Notes: a model not told the origin generated them from the letters alone. A stretch of DNA of 64,000 nucleotides from DAOUKH01 sp965219875 (GCA_965219875.1 CBDCOW010000001.1:744001-808000), one strand, 5' to 3'. Positions 43,446 through 52,531 are shown, counted from the first letter of the stretch. Translations and numbers: made by a program.

Positions 43446-45347
43446 ATGCGAAGGAAACTATTTACGATCCCTATACTGCTGCTCGTCGTCGTGCTGGCGG
43501 TAGCAGCGTGCGGCGACGCAGAGCCGACGGCGGCTCCGGCGCCGACCGCCGCCCCTCCCGTCGAGGTGGTGGTCACCGCCACCCCTGGGCCGACCTCGAC
43601 GCCGGCGCCGACCGCCGCTCCCGTGCTGGTGGTGATCACCGCCACCCCCGGACCGACCTCGATGGCGGGGCCGACCGCCGCGCCCGTCGAGGTGGTGGTC
43701 ACCGCCACCCCTGGGCCGACCCCGACGCCGGCACCGACCCCCGAACCCGTGCTGGTGGTGGTCACCGCCACCCCCGGACCGACCGCTCCCCCTACCGCCG
43801 CATCTCCGCCAGTGGCGGCCAACATCGTAGTGGTCCTCGACACGCTCGAACGCGAATTGTGGCTGCACCACTACGGCGGCTCGACGATGTTCAACCCGCG
43901 CCACACCATGAACGAGCAGCTCGCCGTCTGGACTCCCGGGTACACAGAAAACCAGTTGGCGGAGTCGTGGGAGCTTTCCGGCGACTCCTCCGTCCTCACG
44001 ATGAAGCTGCGGCAGAACATACCGTTCCATGACGGCGACACGTTCGTCGCGGAAGACGTGGTCCGGACCTACTCGCTCATCTACGAGGAGGAGGCGAGCC
44101 ACCAGGGCCTACGGACGATCATGCCGCTGTTCGGCGACACAAAGGAATCCCTTCTTGAGCACGTCCGGGCCATCGACGACAACACGGTCGAGATGCGGTC
44201 GGAGAAACCCTACGGTCAGTGGCTGGAATCGATCTTCGGCTCCACGAACACGCCGTACCTCGTGGTCAACGCCAGCTACATAGAGGCGGTGGGAACCGAC
44301 GAGGCCGCGGCGAACCCCGTGGGCACCGGGCCGTTCGAATTCGACGAGCACAAACTCGGCGAGTCGATTCGCGTCCGTGCCGTCGAGAACCACTGGCGGC
44401 AGACGCCGTCGGTCGCGACCGTCGAGTTCCTGATCGTTCCCCAGTACGCCACGCAGTTGGCGCTCATCGCTTCGGGACGGGCCGACATCATGAGCCTGTC
44501 GGCCCTCCAGGTCGCGCAGGCCCGAAACGTCGGCGCGCAACTGAAGATCGACGACACCGGCTATAACGTCTGGTACGCCTTCCGCGGCCTGATCCCGCCG
44601 GAGCACGACAACTACGACGGCAGTCTGCCGTGGGTCGACGGCGACGACCCCGAACGGGCGAGGAAGGTCCGCCTAGCGCTGAACCTGGCGGTCGACCGCC
44701 AGTCGATCATCGACAACCTCTATGGCGGCATCGGAACGGTGAACGGGCTCGGAGCTTGCACGTTCCCAGGACAGGCGCACTGGTCCGGCACCTCCGAGCC
44801 TTACGCCTATGACCTAGAGCAGGCGAAGGCGCTCCTGGCAGAAGCCGGGTACGGGGACGGGTTCGACATCTCGATCCCCATCTACGATCAACCCAGCGGG
44901 CCGGTAGGCCTAGCCCTGCATGAAGCAGTCGCCGACTCCTGGCGGCAGCTGGGCCTGAACGTTGAGACCGTTCCCGGCGAGTGGACGAACTTCCGGGAAA
45001 TCCTGATCAACATCACGGATCCGGAGCTGACCTACTACTGGTACTGCAACGCCAACTACCCCGACCCGATGGGGTACTACAACTTGTTCTACCACACGAG
45101 GTTCCCGCTCTGGTTTGGGAGCGACGAGTTGCAAGTGAAGCTCGACGCGGCTAACGCGGCCCTGCTTCCTGAAGAACGCGCGCCCCTCATCACGGCGGTC
45201 AACCAGCACATGTACGACGGCCACTACTGGGTCCCCATGTTCGTCCTGCCCAAGCTGTACGCAGCTTCCGAGCGAGTCGACGAATGGCCCTTGATCCCAG
45301 GACACTTGCGGGTGCATAACCTCGAATTCCTGACAGTCAAGCAGTAG
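43446..45347 (+). CDS. ABC transporter substrate-binding lipoprotein, family 5 (oligopeptide type)
   Basis: A 633-residue extracytoplasmic binding protein (DppA/OppA-like). A hydrophobic signal ends in the lipobox LAVAACG. A linker of four 21-residue repeats (consensus V-E/L-VVVTATPGPT plus a Pro/Thr tail, 43560-43811) precedes the SBP_bac_5 fold, which has FHDGDTFVAEDVVRTY and NPVGTGPFEF. GGAG precedes the ATG at 43446. It likely feeds the permeases at 48645-50468, but no ATPase is present here. Ligand is unknown (peptide, opine or other organic acid). Confidence 0.88.
   Translation: MRRKLFTIPILLLVVVLAVAACGDAEPTAAPAPTAAPPVEVVVTATPGPTSTPAPTAAPVLVVITATPGPTSMAGPTAAPVEVVVTATPGPTPTPAPTPEPVLVVVTATPGPTAPPTAASPPVAANIVVVLDTLERELWLHHYGGSTMFNPRHTMNEQLAVWTPGYTENQLAESWELSGDSSVLTMKLRQNIPFHDGDTFVAEDVVRTYSLIYEEEASHQGLRTIMPLFGDTKESLLEHVRAIDDNTVEMRSEKPYGQWLESIFGSTNTPYLVVNASYIEAVGTDEAAANPVGTGPFEFDEHKLGESIRVRAVENHWRQTPSVATVEFLIVPQYATQLALIASGRADIMSLSALQVAQARNVGAQLKIDDTGYNVWYAFRGLIPPEHDNYDGSLPWVDGDDPERARKVRLALNLAVDRQSIIDNLYGGIGTVNGLGACTFPGQAHWSGTSEPYAYDLEQAKALLAEAGYGDGFDISIPIYDQPSGPVGLALHEAVADSWRQLGLNVETVPGEWTNFREILINITDPELTYYWYCNANYPDPMGYYNLFYHTRFPLWFGSDELQVKLDAANAALLPEERAPLITAVNQHMYDGHYWVPMFVLPKLYAASERVDEWPLIPGHLRVHNLEFLTVKQ
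43560..43811 (+). repeat. Four 63-bp in-frame repeats in the binding-protein linker
   Basis: Repeats begin at 43560, 43623, 43686 and 43749. They alternate between a GTCGAGGTGG and a GTGCTGGTGG start, so there is also a 126-bp higher-order unit. The encoded 21-residue unit is Val/Thr/Pro-rich and probably extended. Confidence 0.85.
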
Positions 45348-45382
45348 CGGCCACCTCCGCGACAGGCTGCGATTCATTGGAG

Positions 45383-46621
45383 ATGCATACGGAACGCCCC
45401 CGTGCACGGGGGCGTTCCGGCATTTCTAAAGGCCCGCTTGCGGGCACCCGCGTCCTCGACCTGACGGGCCCTCCAGGTCAACTGTGCGTCAAGATGCTGG
45501 CCGACGCCGGGGCCGACGTTATCAGGGTTGAGCCTCCCGGCGGCGCTTCAGTGCGGGAGCGCCCTCCGTTCATCGGCGGCTCTTCCGGCCCGGATGCGAG
45601 CCTCTACTTCCTGCACTACAACGGGAATAAACGGGGCGTGACGTTGAACCTGTCCTCAAGCGAAGGCCAGGATCTGTTTCGCCGCCTGGCTCGCACCGCC
45701 GACGTCTTGGTCGAGTCTTTTCCCCCGGGCTATTTCGACGACCTCGGGTTGACGCACGAGTCACTTCGCGAGGAGAACCCAAGCCTCGTCCACACCAGCA
45801 TCACGCACTTCGGACTATCGGGGCCCTACACCGACCGTCAGGGCTCTGACATGGTCTGCTTCGCCCTCGGCGGCGTGATGTCGCAGGCGGGCGAGCCGGG
45901 GTCGCCGCCCATCACGGCTCCGGGAGAGCTTGCCTACGCGCTGGCGAGCGCTTACGCCGCCGTCGGGACCAACGTGGCGCTCTTTCGCAGTCTCATGAGC
46001 GGGCGCGGCCAGATGGTCGAAGTCGCCGTCCACGAGGCCTCCGTCCACGTAGCGGGGTACGCTGTCCCCGTGTTCAGCGCCACGGGACGGAAGCCGTTCC
46101 GTCAAAGTTGGAGGGAGCGGTTGTTCGACCTCTACGACCTGTACCCGTGCCGCGACGGCCACGCCCGCATCTTCATCATGCCCAGGAAACATTGGCGCTC
46201 TCTCCTCGACTGGCTGGGAAACCCGGAGGAGCTCGGCTCCGAGCTCTTCGAGGACCAGCAGCTCCGGTGGGAGAACAGCGAGCTCATCGATCCTTTCGTG
46301 GAGGCATTGACGAAGCGCTACGATAAGGCAGACCTCTTTCGAGAAGGTCAACGCCGGCGCGTAACCGTCTCCCCGGTGAACACCCCGCGCGAGTTCGTCG
46401 AGAACGAGCAGACGAGGGAGCGCGGCTTGTTCCGCAAGACGGCACACCCTGAAGCCGGAGAGTGCGAGCAGTTGGGCCCGATGCATCGCTACAGCGGGAC
46501 GGTCGACCCCCCTCCAACTCCAGCGCCTGCGGTGGGCGAGCACAACAGACAGGTCTATTGCGAAGAGCTCGGCCTGGCGGGAGCGGAACTCCGAAGACTC
46601 GAGCAGGCCGGGGTGGTATGA
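45383..46621 (+). CDS. CaiB/BaiF family III CoA-transferase
   Basis: A 412-residue protein with GTRVLDLTGPPGQLCVKML, ADVIRVEPPGG and VEVAVHEA. The start is uncertain. The first ATG (45383) lies upstream of a perfect 28-nt palindrome, which is then translated as residues of the N-terminal tail (ERPRARGRS). No other ATG lies before the conserved domain; TTG at 45377 or a non-standard ATT at 45423 are options. The gene ends in an ATGA overlap with the next CaiB gene. Confidence 0.83.
   Translation: MHTERPRARGRSGISKGPLAGTRVLDLTGPPGQLCVKMLADAGADVIRVEPPGGASVRERPPFIGGSSGPDASLYFLHYNGNKRGVTLNLSSSEGQDLFRRLARTADVLVESFPPGYFDDLGLTHESLREENPSLVHTSITHFGLSGPYTDRQGSDMVCFALGGVMSQAGEPGSPPITAPGELAYALASAYAAVGTNVALFRSLMSGRGQMVEVAVHEASVHVAGYAVPVFSATGRKPFRQSWRERLFDLYDLYPCRDGHARIFIMPRKHWRSLLDWLGNPEELGSELFEDQQLRWENSELIDPFVEALTKRYDKADLFREGQRRRVTVSPVNTPREFVENEQTRERGLFRKTAHPEAGECEQLGPMHRYSGTVDPPPTPAPAVGEHNRQVYCEELGLAGAELRRLEQAGVV
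45391..45418 (+). terminator. Perfect palindrome, terminator-like, at the CaiB 5' end
   Basis: GGAACGCCCCCGTG and CACGGGGGCGTTCC form an uninterrupted 28-nt palindrome 44 nt after the stop of the binding-protein gene, followed by a weak T-rich stretch (GGCATTTCT). It probably ends or attenuates the upstream transcript, yet lies inside the open frame of the next gene. Confidence 0.6.
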
Positions 46622-47811
46622 GCGCAGCGGCTGCTCGGTGTGAGGACACGGAACGCCCGTTGGCAAATATTCGGGTGCTTTCTTTCACCACGGGCGCGGC
46701 GGGCCCGACGTGCGCGAGTTGCCTGGCCTTCTTCGGCGCGGAGGTGCTGCACGTCGAGTCGCGGATGCGCCCCGACGGCCATCGCGGCGGCCACAATCCT
46801 GAGGCATGGAACAAGACCCCGACCTTCGTCAAGCTGCACCGCAACCAGAAGAGCATCACGATCAACTTGCGGGAAGCAGAAGGCGTCGCGCTCGCCAGAG
46901 AACTGGTGCGGATTAGCGACGTCGTCGTCGAGAACTTCTCGCTTGACGTCCTCGCCAACTGGGGCCTCGGCTATGAGGACCTTCGGCGGATCAGGCCGGA
47001 TGTCGTGGCGGTGGGCCTCCGCGGCTTCGGCTCCACCGGCCCCTACGCCGGATATGCGAGCTGGGGCCCCAACCTGGGCGCCTTCCTGGGGCACTCCCAT
47101 CTTTGGAACTACGCCGAGGGCGTCGCGCCGACGGCCGAGGCGCGCGTGCAGCACCCCGACTTCATGTCCGGTGTGTGCGCCGCGTTCGCCGTGATGTCCG
47201 CGTTGATTCACCGGGCTCGGAGCGGAGAGGGGCAATGGATCGACGCCGGAGAGATCGACGTGGGAGCCCAGCCCCTCGGGCCCATCTACCTCGACTATCT
47301 CGTCAACGGCCGTGACGCGCATCCCCAAGGCAACCGAACGCCGGGGGCCCGGCATTCGGGCGTCTACCCCTGCCTTGGCGAGGACCAGTGGTGTGCCATT
47401 TCAGCTGAGACGGACGAACAGCGAAGACAGTTGGTCGAGAGCATTGCGGGCGGCGCGGAAGGCGGGGAACAACTCGACGAGCGCATAGAATCCTGGACGC
47501 GGGAGCGCAGCAAGTTCGAAGTCATGGAACAACTACAGGCATGGGGCGTGCCCGCGGCGGCGGTGCAAGACGTGGAAGAGGTGCTCGCAGACCCCCACCT
47601 GCGGGCGCGGGGCTTCTTCGTCGGGCTGGATGAGCCTGAAATGGGATTCATCGAGGCCGAAGGGTCGCCGGCGCGGCTCTCGGAGACGCCGGGCTGTTAC
47701 GATGAGCCCGCTCCGCTGCTGGGCCAGCACACCGAAGAGGTCTGCGTCGCTCACCTTGGCATGGACCCCGTTGAGGTAGGCAGGCTGATACGGGAGCAGA
47801 AGCTGCATTAG
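46618..47811 (+). CDS. CaiB/BaiF family III CoA-transferase
   Basis: A 397-residue protein, ATGA-coupled to the previous gene. Landmarks are IRVLSFTTGAAGPTCASCL, AEVLHVESRMRPDGH and WIDAGEIDVG. Its N-terminal region differs from the other copies (CAS-CL rather than a typical CxxLL). As with the 37646/38878 pair, the two are dissimilar, so a heteromeric enzyme is plausible. A crotonase follows 23 nt later. Confidence 0.85.
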   Translation: MSAAAARCEDTERPLANIRVLSFTTGAAGPTCASCLAFFGAEVLHVESRMRPDGHRGGHNPEAWNKTPTFVKLHRNQKSITINLREAEGVALARELVRISDVVVENFSLDVLANWGLGYEDLRRIRPDVVAVGLRGFGSTGPYAGYASWGPNLGAFLGHSHLWNYAEGVAPTAEARVQHPDFMSGVCAAFAVMSALIHRARSGEGQWIDAGEIDVGAQPLGPIYLDYLVNGRDAHPQGNRTPGARHSGVYPCLGEDQWCAISAETDEQRRQLVESIAGGAEGGEQLDERIESWTRERSKFEVMEQLQAWGVPAAAVQDVEEVLADPHLRARGFFVGLDEPEMGFIEAEGSPARLSETPGCYDEPAPLLGQHTEEVCVAHLGMDPVEVGRLIREQKLH

Positions 47812-47834
47812 GCGGCGGGCGCGGAGTTGACGAC

Positions 47835-48635
47835 ATGACTGAGTCCCCGGTGCTGTACGAGAAATCAGACCACGTGGTTACGATCACGCTGAACCGGCCT
47901 GAGAAGAAGAACGCCATCAATATGGCGATGCGCGAGCGGTTGCTCGAGGCTTGGGGCACTTTCCGCGACGACGACGACGCCTGGGTGGTGATCCTGACCG
48001 GGACGGGCGACGCCTTCTCCTCCGGGGGGGACCTCAAAGAAAACCTGGACAAGGCCGAAGGAAGGATGAAGGAACCCTGGCCCAGCGGGCGCGCGGTCAA
48101 AGCGCCGAGCGTCTATAGCGACTTCGTTTGGGAGGAAGGCGTCTACAAACCCGTCATCGCCGCGGTCAACGGCTATGCGGGCGGAGGCGGCTTCGCGATG
48201 GCGTTGGGCTCCGACATCCGGATCGCGTCCGAGAACGCGACGTTCGGCTGCGCCGCCGTGCGCTGGTCGCACATGGCCGGAGGCCAGGCCCACATGCTGC
48301 CGCGCGTCGTACCGTTGGGTTGGGCCTTCTGGCTCCTGTACACCGGCCAGATGATCGACGCGGCACAGGCACTCAGCATCGGCCTCGTGCAGCAAGTGAC
48401 GTCTCGAGACGAGCTACTGCCCGCGGCACGCAACCTCGCCGATGTGATCTGCGCCAACGGTCCCCTCGTCGCCCAGTACCACAAGGAGTTCATCTACAAG
48501 AGCATGGACCAACCCCTCAGCTCCGCCCGCTTCATGGAGCGCGTCCTCTACGAGCAGCTCCGCGGACGGCCGGACTACAACGAGGGGACTAGGGCCTTCC
48601 TGCAGAAGCGGCCGCCCGACTACGGCGGCAGTTAG
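47835..48635 (+). CDS. Crotonase family protein
   Basis: A 266-residue crotonase. LNRPEKKNAINMAM and GTGDAFSSGGDLKEN are the CoA part, AGGGGFAMALGSD the oxyanion part. Positions of both hydratase glutamates hold Ala. Between residues 110 and 150 an unusual CAAVRWSHMAGGQAHM replaces the usual PE-x-x-xG. It lies between a CaiB pair and the permease genes in a probable single operon. Confidence 0.82.
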   Translation: MTESPVLYEKSDHVVTITLNRPEKKNAINMAMRERLLEAWGTFRDDDDAWVVILTGTGDAFSSGGDLKENLDKAEGRMKEPWPSGRAVKAPSVYSDFVWEEGVYKPVIAAVNGYAGGGGFAMALGSDIRIASENATFGCAAVRWSHMAGGQAHMLPRVVPLGWAFWLLYTGQMIDAAQALSIGLVQQVTSRDELLPAARNLADVICANGPLVAQYHKEFIYKSMDQPLSSARFMERVLYEQLRGRPDYNEGTRAFLQKRPPDYGGS

Positions 48636-48644
48636 GACGTCACT

Positions 48645-49562
48645 GTGGGCAAGTTCGTAGCCGGACGGCTGCTCCAATCGGTGATCGCGTTGTGGGTGGT
48701 TACGCTCGCCGTCTTCATCTTGGTCCGCCAGGCAGGGGACCCCACAGTAAGCCTGCTTCCGCTGAATGCGCTGCCCGAGCAGCGTGAGGCCCTTCGTGAA
48801 AGGATCGGCTTAGACAAGTCCTACGTCGAGCAGTATTTCATTTACATGGGAGACCTGCTCCAAGCCGACTTCGGCGAGTCGAGGTTTCTGCGGCAGGACG
48901 CATTGGATACGGCGTTGAGCAAGTTCCCCGCGACATTGGAACTTGCCGCGCTCAGCATGGCGGTGCTTCTGGTTATCGCCGTGCCGGCCGGCGTTTATTC
49001 TGCGATGAATCGGGGGACGCTAGGCGATCTGATTGTGCGGTTAATCGCGGTCCTCGGAAACGCCTTCCCTTCGTTTTGGCTCGGGATCGTGTTCATCTTG
49101 GTGTTCGCCGTGTGGCTCAACTGGCTGCCGCCGGCGGGGAGAGGGGAGCCGGAGAACCTCGTGCTTCCCGTGCTCACGCTCTCGTGGTATCTCGCCGGCG
49201 GGCTCATGCGCGTGGTGCGCTCCAGCATGTTGGAAGTCATGGGACGGGACTACGTCCGAACGGCGCGCGCCAAGGGCCTCTCAGATCGGGCGGTGACGTG
49301 GCGGCACGTCTTCCGCAACGCGCTGCTCCCCATCACGACCTACGGCGGAATCATGTTCCTGAACCTCCTGACGGGCACGATCATCGTCGAGACGGTCTTC
49401 GGCTGGCCGGGCATGGGGCGGGAGGTCATCACGTCGGTGACCCGGGCGGACTACCCGATGGTGCAGACCATCGCGCTGCTGCTGGGGTCCATCTACATCT
49501 TCGGGAATATGTTCATCGACATCGCGTACTTCTATATCGACCCGAGACTACGCAGGGCCTGA
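48645..49562 (+). CDS. ABC transporter permease, DppB type
   Basis: A 305-residue inner-membrane permease with six predicted spans. It starts with GTG at 48645. The N-terminus FVAGRLLQSVIALWVVTL and the EAA loop (RTARAKGLSDRAV) are typical of DppB/OppB. It pairs with the next gene to form the channel of an oligopeptide-type importer. The ATP-binding subunits are missing from the window. Confidence 0.88.
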   Translation: MGKFVAGRLLQSVIALWVVTLAVFILVRQAGDPTVSLLPLNALPEQREALRERIGLDKSYVEQYFIYMGDLLQADFGESRFLRQDALDTALSKFPATLELAALSMAVLLVIAVPAGVYSAMNRGTLGDLIVRLIAVLGNAFPSFWLGIVFILVFAVWLNWLPPAGRGEPENLVLPVLTLSWYLAGGLMRVVRSSMLEVMGRDYVRTARAKGLSDRAVTWRHVFRNALLPITTYGGIMFLNLLTGTIIVETVFGWPGMGREVITSVTRADYPMVQTIALLLGSIYIFGNMFIDIAYFYIDPRLRRA

Positions 49563-49574
49563 CTTGGGGAAGTA

Positions 49575-50468
49575 ATGTCAACGACGGCCGCGACATTTTC
49601 TCCAGATAGTCGCTCTCTCTGGGATCGGACGCGCAGCGTCGCGCGCTGGTGGCAGACCTGGTGGGCCGCCGTCTTCATCGTGGCGCTGGCGGTTGTTGCC
49701 ATTTTCGCCCCGCTCATCGCCACGCACGACCCCGTTACGAACGCGCTTCCCGACGCGTTGCAGGCGCCTTGGGGATTGGAAGGCGGCGGCTCCGACCACC
49801 TTTTGGGCGCGGACCAGAACGGACGGGACCTGTTCAGCCGCATCGTCTTCGGCTCGCGGATCACCCTGGGCGTCGCACTTCTCACCATCAGCCTGAGCGC
49901 CACGCTTGGCAGCCTGCTGGGGCTCCTGGCCGGCTATCGGGGCGGGCTCACCGACACGCTCGTCATGCGGCTTGCCGACATCCTGCTCTCGCTGCCGATC
50001 TTCCTGCTTGCCATCGTGGTCGCGGCGGCGCTGGGGCCAAGCCTCGGCAACGTGATCGGGATCATCGCCGTCTTGCTCTGGCCGTACTTCGCGCGGCAGA
50101 TACGGGGCGAGACCCTCGCCCTCAAGAACCTTGAATACGTCGAAGCGTCGCGGGCCCTGGGAGCTTCGGACGTACGAATCATGCTCCGGCACATCCTCCC
50201 CAACCTCGTGCCCAGCATCATCGTCTTCGCGACCCTGCAGGCGAACATCGTCATCGTCGCAGAGGCCTCGCTGAGCTTCCTGGGCGTCGGCGTGCCGCCG
50301 CCGGCGGTCAGCTGGGGACGCATGGTCTCCGAGGGCATCGACGTGGTGTACATCGCGTGGTGGGCAGCGGCGCTCCCCGGCATCGCGATTTCGCTCGTCG
50401 TCTTGAGCGTCGCGTTCCTCGGCGACACGATGCGGGACCGGCTTGATCCAACCCTCCGCGGCCGTTAG
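49575..50468 (+). CDS. ABC transporter permease, DppC type
   Basis: A 297-residue partner permease. After the N-terminal TM (TWWAAVFIVALAVVAIFAPL), the GADQNGRDLFSRIVFGSRI segment and the loop EASRALGASDVRI match DppC/OppC; SFLGVGVPPPAVSWG is also diagnostic. It lies 12 nt after the DppB-like gene. A crotonase gene follows after 42 nt. Confidence 0.88.
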   Translation: MSTTAATFSPDSRSLWDRTRSVARWWQTWWAAVFIVALAVVAIFAPLIATHDPVTNALPDALQAPWGLEGGGSDHLLGADQNGRDLFSRIVFGSRITLGVALLTISLSATLGSLLGLLAGYRGGLTDTLVMRLADILLSLPIFLLAIVVAAALGPSLGNVIGIIAVLLWPYFARQIRGETLALKNLEYVEASRALGASDVRIMLRHILPNLVPSIIVFATLQANIVIVAEASLSFLGVGVPPPAVSWGRMVSEGIDVVYIAWWAAALPGIAISLVVLSVAFLGDTMRDRLDPTLRGR

Positions 50469-50510
50469 CCGGCCCGCTCCAAATCCGAATTTCCTGTGAG
50501 GTGAGAACCG

Positions 50511-51311
50511 ATGGTTGAAGAGAACGTGCTACTGGTTGACAAGGTGGAGGACGGCAAGATCTGGGTGCTCACCATGAACCGCCCGCACCGTCTCAACGCG
50601 GTCGGCGGCGGGATGATGGGGGAACTGACGGAGACCTGGAAGGCATTCCGTGACGACCCCGACGCGCGCGTCGCTATCCTGGCGGCCAACGGCCGGGCCT
50701 ACTCGGCGGGCATCGACCTGAAAGAGGCCGCTGAGAACCAGGAGAAGCGCGAGCGCGGCGAGTACGTGCCGCCGCCCGACGAGCGATGGATCCCACTCAG
50801 CGAGCGCTTCGAGCTGTGGAAACCGACGATCGCCGCGGTAAACGGTGTCGCCGTGGCCGGCGGCTTCATGTTCGCCCTGCAATGCGACATTCGAATCGCC
50901 GCGGAGGACGCGGAGTTCGGCGTGCCGGAGGTCCGATGGAACCGGGCAGGCGGGCAATGGATGACCTCGCTCACCCGCGTCATCGGCCTCGGCCACGCGC
51001 TGGAGCTCTGCCTCTGGGGCGACGGGCGTATCAGTGCACAGCGGGCCTACGAGATGGGCTTCGTGAACAAAGTCGTGCCCCGGGAGCAGGTCATGGACGA
51101 GGCGCTGGCGTGGGCCCGGCGCATGCTGAAGCTGGCGCCGCAGGCCGTGTCCAACATCAAGGAATGCATCTACCGCGGCTACTACCTCTCGCCCCTGGAC
51201 GGCGAGGCGCTGGGGAAGGCGATCGAGCAGAACCTCGAAGGAATGGAAGACAGTGTCGAGGGGCCGAAGGCCTTCGCGGAGAAACGCGACCCGGTGTTCA
51301 AGAACCGGTAG
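50511..51311 (+). CDS. Crotonase family protein
   Basis: A 266-residue crotonase with MNRPHRLNAVGGGM, NGRAYSAGIDLKEAA and VAVAGGFMFALQCD. It keeps Glu at the E164 position (GVPEVRWN) but has Met at E144. One remaining glutamate is found in isomerases and some other crotonases, so this one may be an isomerase. It sits between the permease pair and the esterase gene. Confidence 0.83.
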   Translation: MVEENVLLVDKVEDGKIWVLTMNRPHRLNAVGGGMMGELTETWKAFRDDPDARVAILAANGRAYSAGIDLKEAAENQEKRERGEYVPPPDERWIPLSERFELWKPTIAAVNGVAVAGGFMFALQCDIRIAAEDAEFGVPEVRWNRAGGQWMTSLTRVIGLGHALELCLWGDGRISAQRAYEMGFVNKVVPREQVMDEALAWARRMLKLAPQAVSNIKECIYRGYYLSPLDGEALGKAIEQNLEGMEDSVEGPKAFAEKRDPVFKNR

Positions 51312-51351
51312 CGGCCCTAGCGGAAACGCCTCTCGAAGGACGGCGGTCGAT

Positions 51352-52278
51352 ATGCCAATCGATCCACAAGCACAGGCCGCGGAAGATGCGTGGGACGCCC
51401 TTGGCATCCCGCCGCTGGAGACGCTGCCTCCCGCAGAGGCCCGGGCGCGGTTCGAGGCGCTTCCGGCACTCGAAGGGCCTCCCGTGGGCCGCGTCGAGGA
51501 CCGGGAAGCGCCGGGCCCCGACAGAGCCGTTCCTGTACGCATCTCTTGGCCCGAAGGCGAAGGCCCGTGGGGCGCGTTCATGTACTTCCACGGCGGCGGC
51601 TGGGTGGTCGGCTCCGTCGCCAATCAGGACGGCACGGTGCGCCGCCTGGTGCGGGAGTCGGGGTGCGTTGGCGTATCGGTCGAGTACCGCTTGGCGCCGG
51701 AGCACCGATTCCCCGCGGCGGCCGAGGACTGCTACGCCGCGACGAAGTGGGTCGCGGACAATGCAGCGGCGCTCGGCGCTCGGCCGGGAAAGCTCGCAGT
51801 GGTGGGAGTAAGCTCGGGCGGCAACCTGGCCGCAGCGGTCGCGTTGATGGCGCGAGACCGGGCCACGCCGGACCTGGCCCAACAGACACTCGTCGTACCG
51901 GTCCTCGCCCGCAACTTCAGCACGGCGTCGTACACAGAAAAGGCCGACGGCCCCGGCCTCACCAGCCGACGCATGCAGTGGTACTGGGACCTGTACCTTC
52001 GGGACGAGTCAGACGCGGCGAACCCTTACGCCGCACCTGGAGCGGCGGACAGCCTCGCCAGCCTGCCTCCGTCCCTCGTGCTCACCGCCGAATACGACGT
52101 GCTGCGGGACGAGGGGCGGCGCTACGCGGAACGACTCCAGGCGGCGGGCATCCCCACAACGCATCGGGACTACCCGGGCATGACGCATCTGTTCTTCAAC
52201 CGATGGAACGCCATCGACCGAGCGCGGGAAGCCATCGCGCTCGTCGGCGCGGAGCTCGCCGGTCGCCTCGCCGCGTGA
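51352..52278 (+). CDS. Alpha/beta hydrolase, HSL (hormone-sensitive lipase) type
   Basis: A 308-residue esterase-like protein. The oxyanion motif is FHGGGW (HGGG), the nucleophile elbow GVSSGG (usually GDSAGG), then the acid in TAEYDVLRDEG and the His in GMTHLFF. The substitution of Asp by Val in the elbow is unusual. It may cleave ester or lactone intermediates. It is the last gene of this operon; the next gene has its own promoter. Confidence 0.86.
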   Translation: MPIDPQAQAAEDAWDALGIPPLETLPPAEARARFEALPALEGPPVGRVEDREAPGPDRAVPVRISWPEGEGPWGAFMYFHGGGWVVGSVANQDGTVRRLVRESGCVGVSVEYRLAPEHRFPAAAEDCYAATKWVADNAAALGARPGKLAVVGVSSGGNLAAAVALMARDRATPDLAQQTLVVPVLARNFSTASYTEKADGPGLTSRRMQWYWDLYLRDESDAANPYAAPGAADSLASLPPSLVLTAEYDVLRDEGRRYAERLQAAGIPTTHRDYPGMTHLFFNRWNAIDRAREAIALVGAELAGRLAA

Positions 52279-52363
52279 TGTCGGAAAAGCGTCTCCATGA
52301 CGCCATATCGTGTCCCTTTCGTCACGTGAAACAATTCACAAGACGATTCTCAATACGTTTCGC

Positions 52364-52390
52364 TTGACACTCGTGGCGGAAATCTATAGG
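52364..52390 (+). promoter_or_regulatory. Promoter of the second ABC transporter operon
   Basis: TTGACA (52364-52369), a short 15-nt spacer, TATAGG (52385-52390). It starts the 250-nt gap before the second binding-protein gene. Confidence 0.5.
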
Positions 52391-52397
52391 TTGCCCT

Positions 52398-52422
52398 CAT
52401 CGGGCGGATTGCGCGCCCGATG
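52398..52422 (+). promoter_or_regulatory. Leader hairpin / operator of the second ABC operon
   Basis: CATCGGGCG (52398-52406) and CGCCCGATG (52414-52422), 9-bp perfect arms with a 7-nt loop, starting about 8 nt after the -10 box. It could be a repressor site at the transcription start or a structured leader. Confidence 0.45.
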
Positions 52423-52531
52423 GATTTAGCTTGGCCTCGGCGCAAGGGGGCTTCTCTCGCGGCCCAACATTCCTAGCCGCCGCATGACTCCAACCTCTTA
52501 GAGCCGTCGCATTGCCCCAGGAGGGTTGCGC

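Noticed and set aside
43560..43811. 63-bp tandem repeat as CRISPR or minisatellite control region
   Set aside because: It is in frame, codes for a typical lipoprotein linker and fits the protein.
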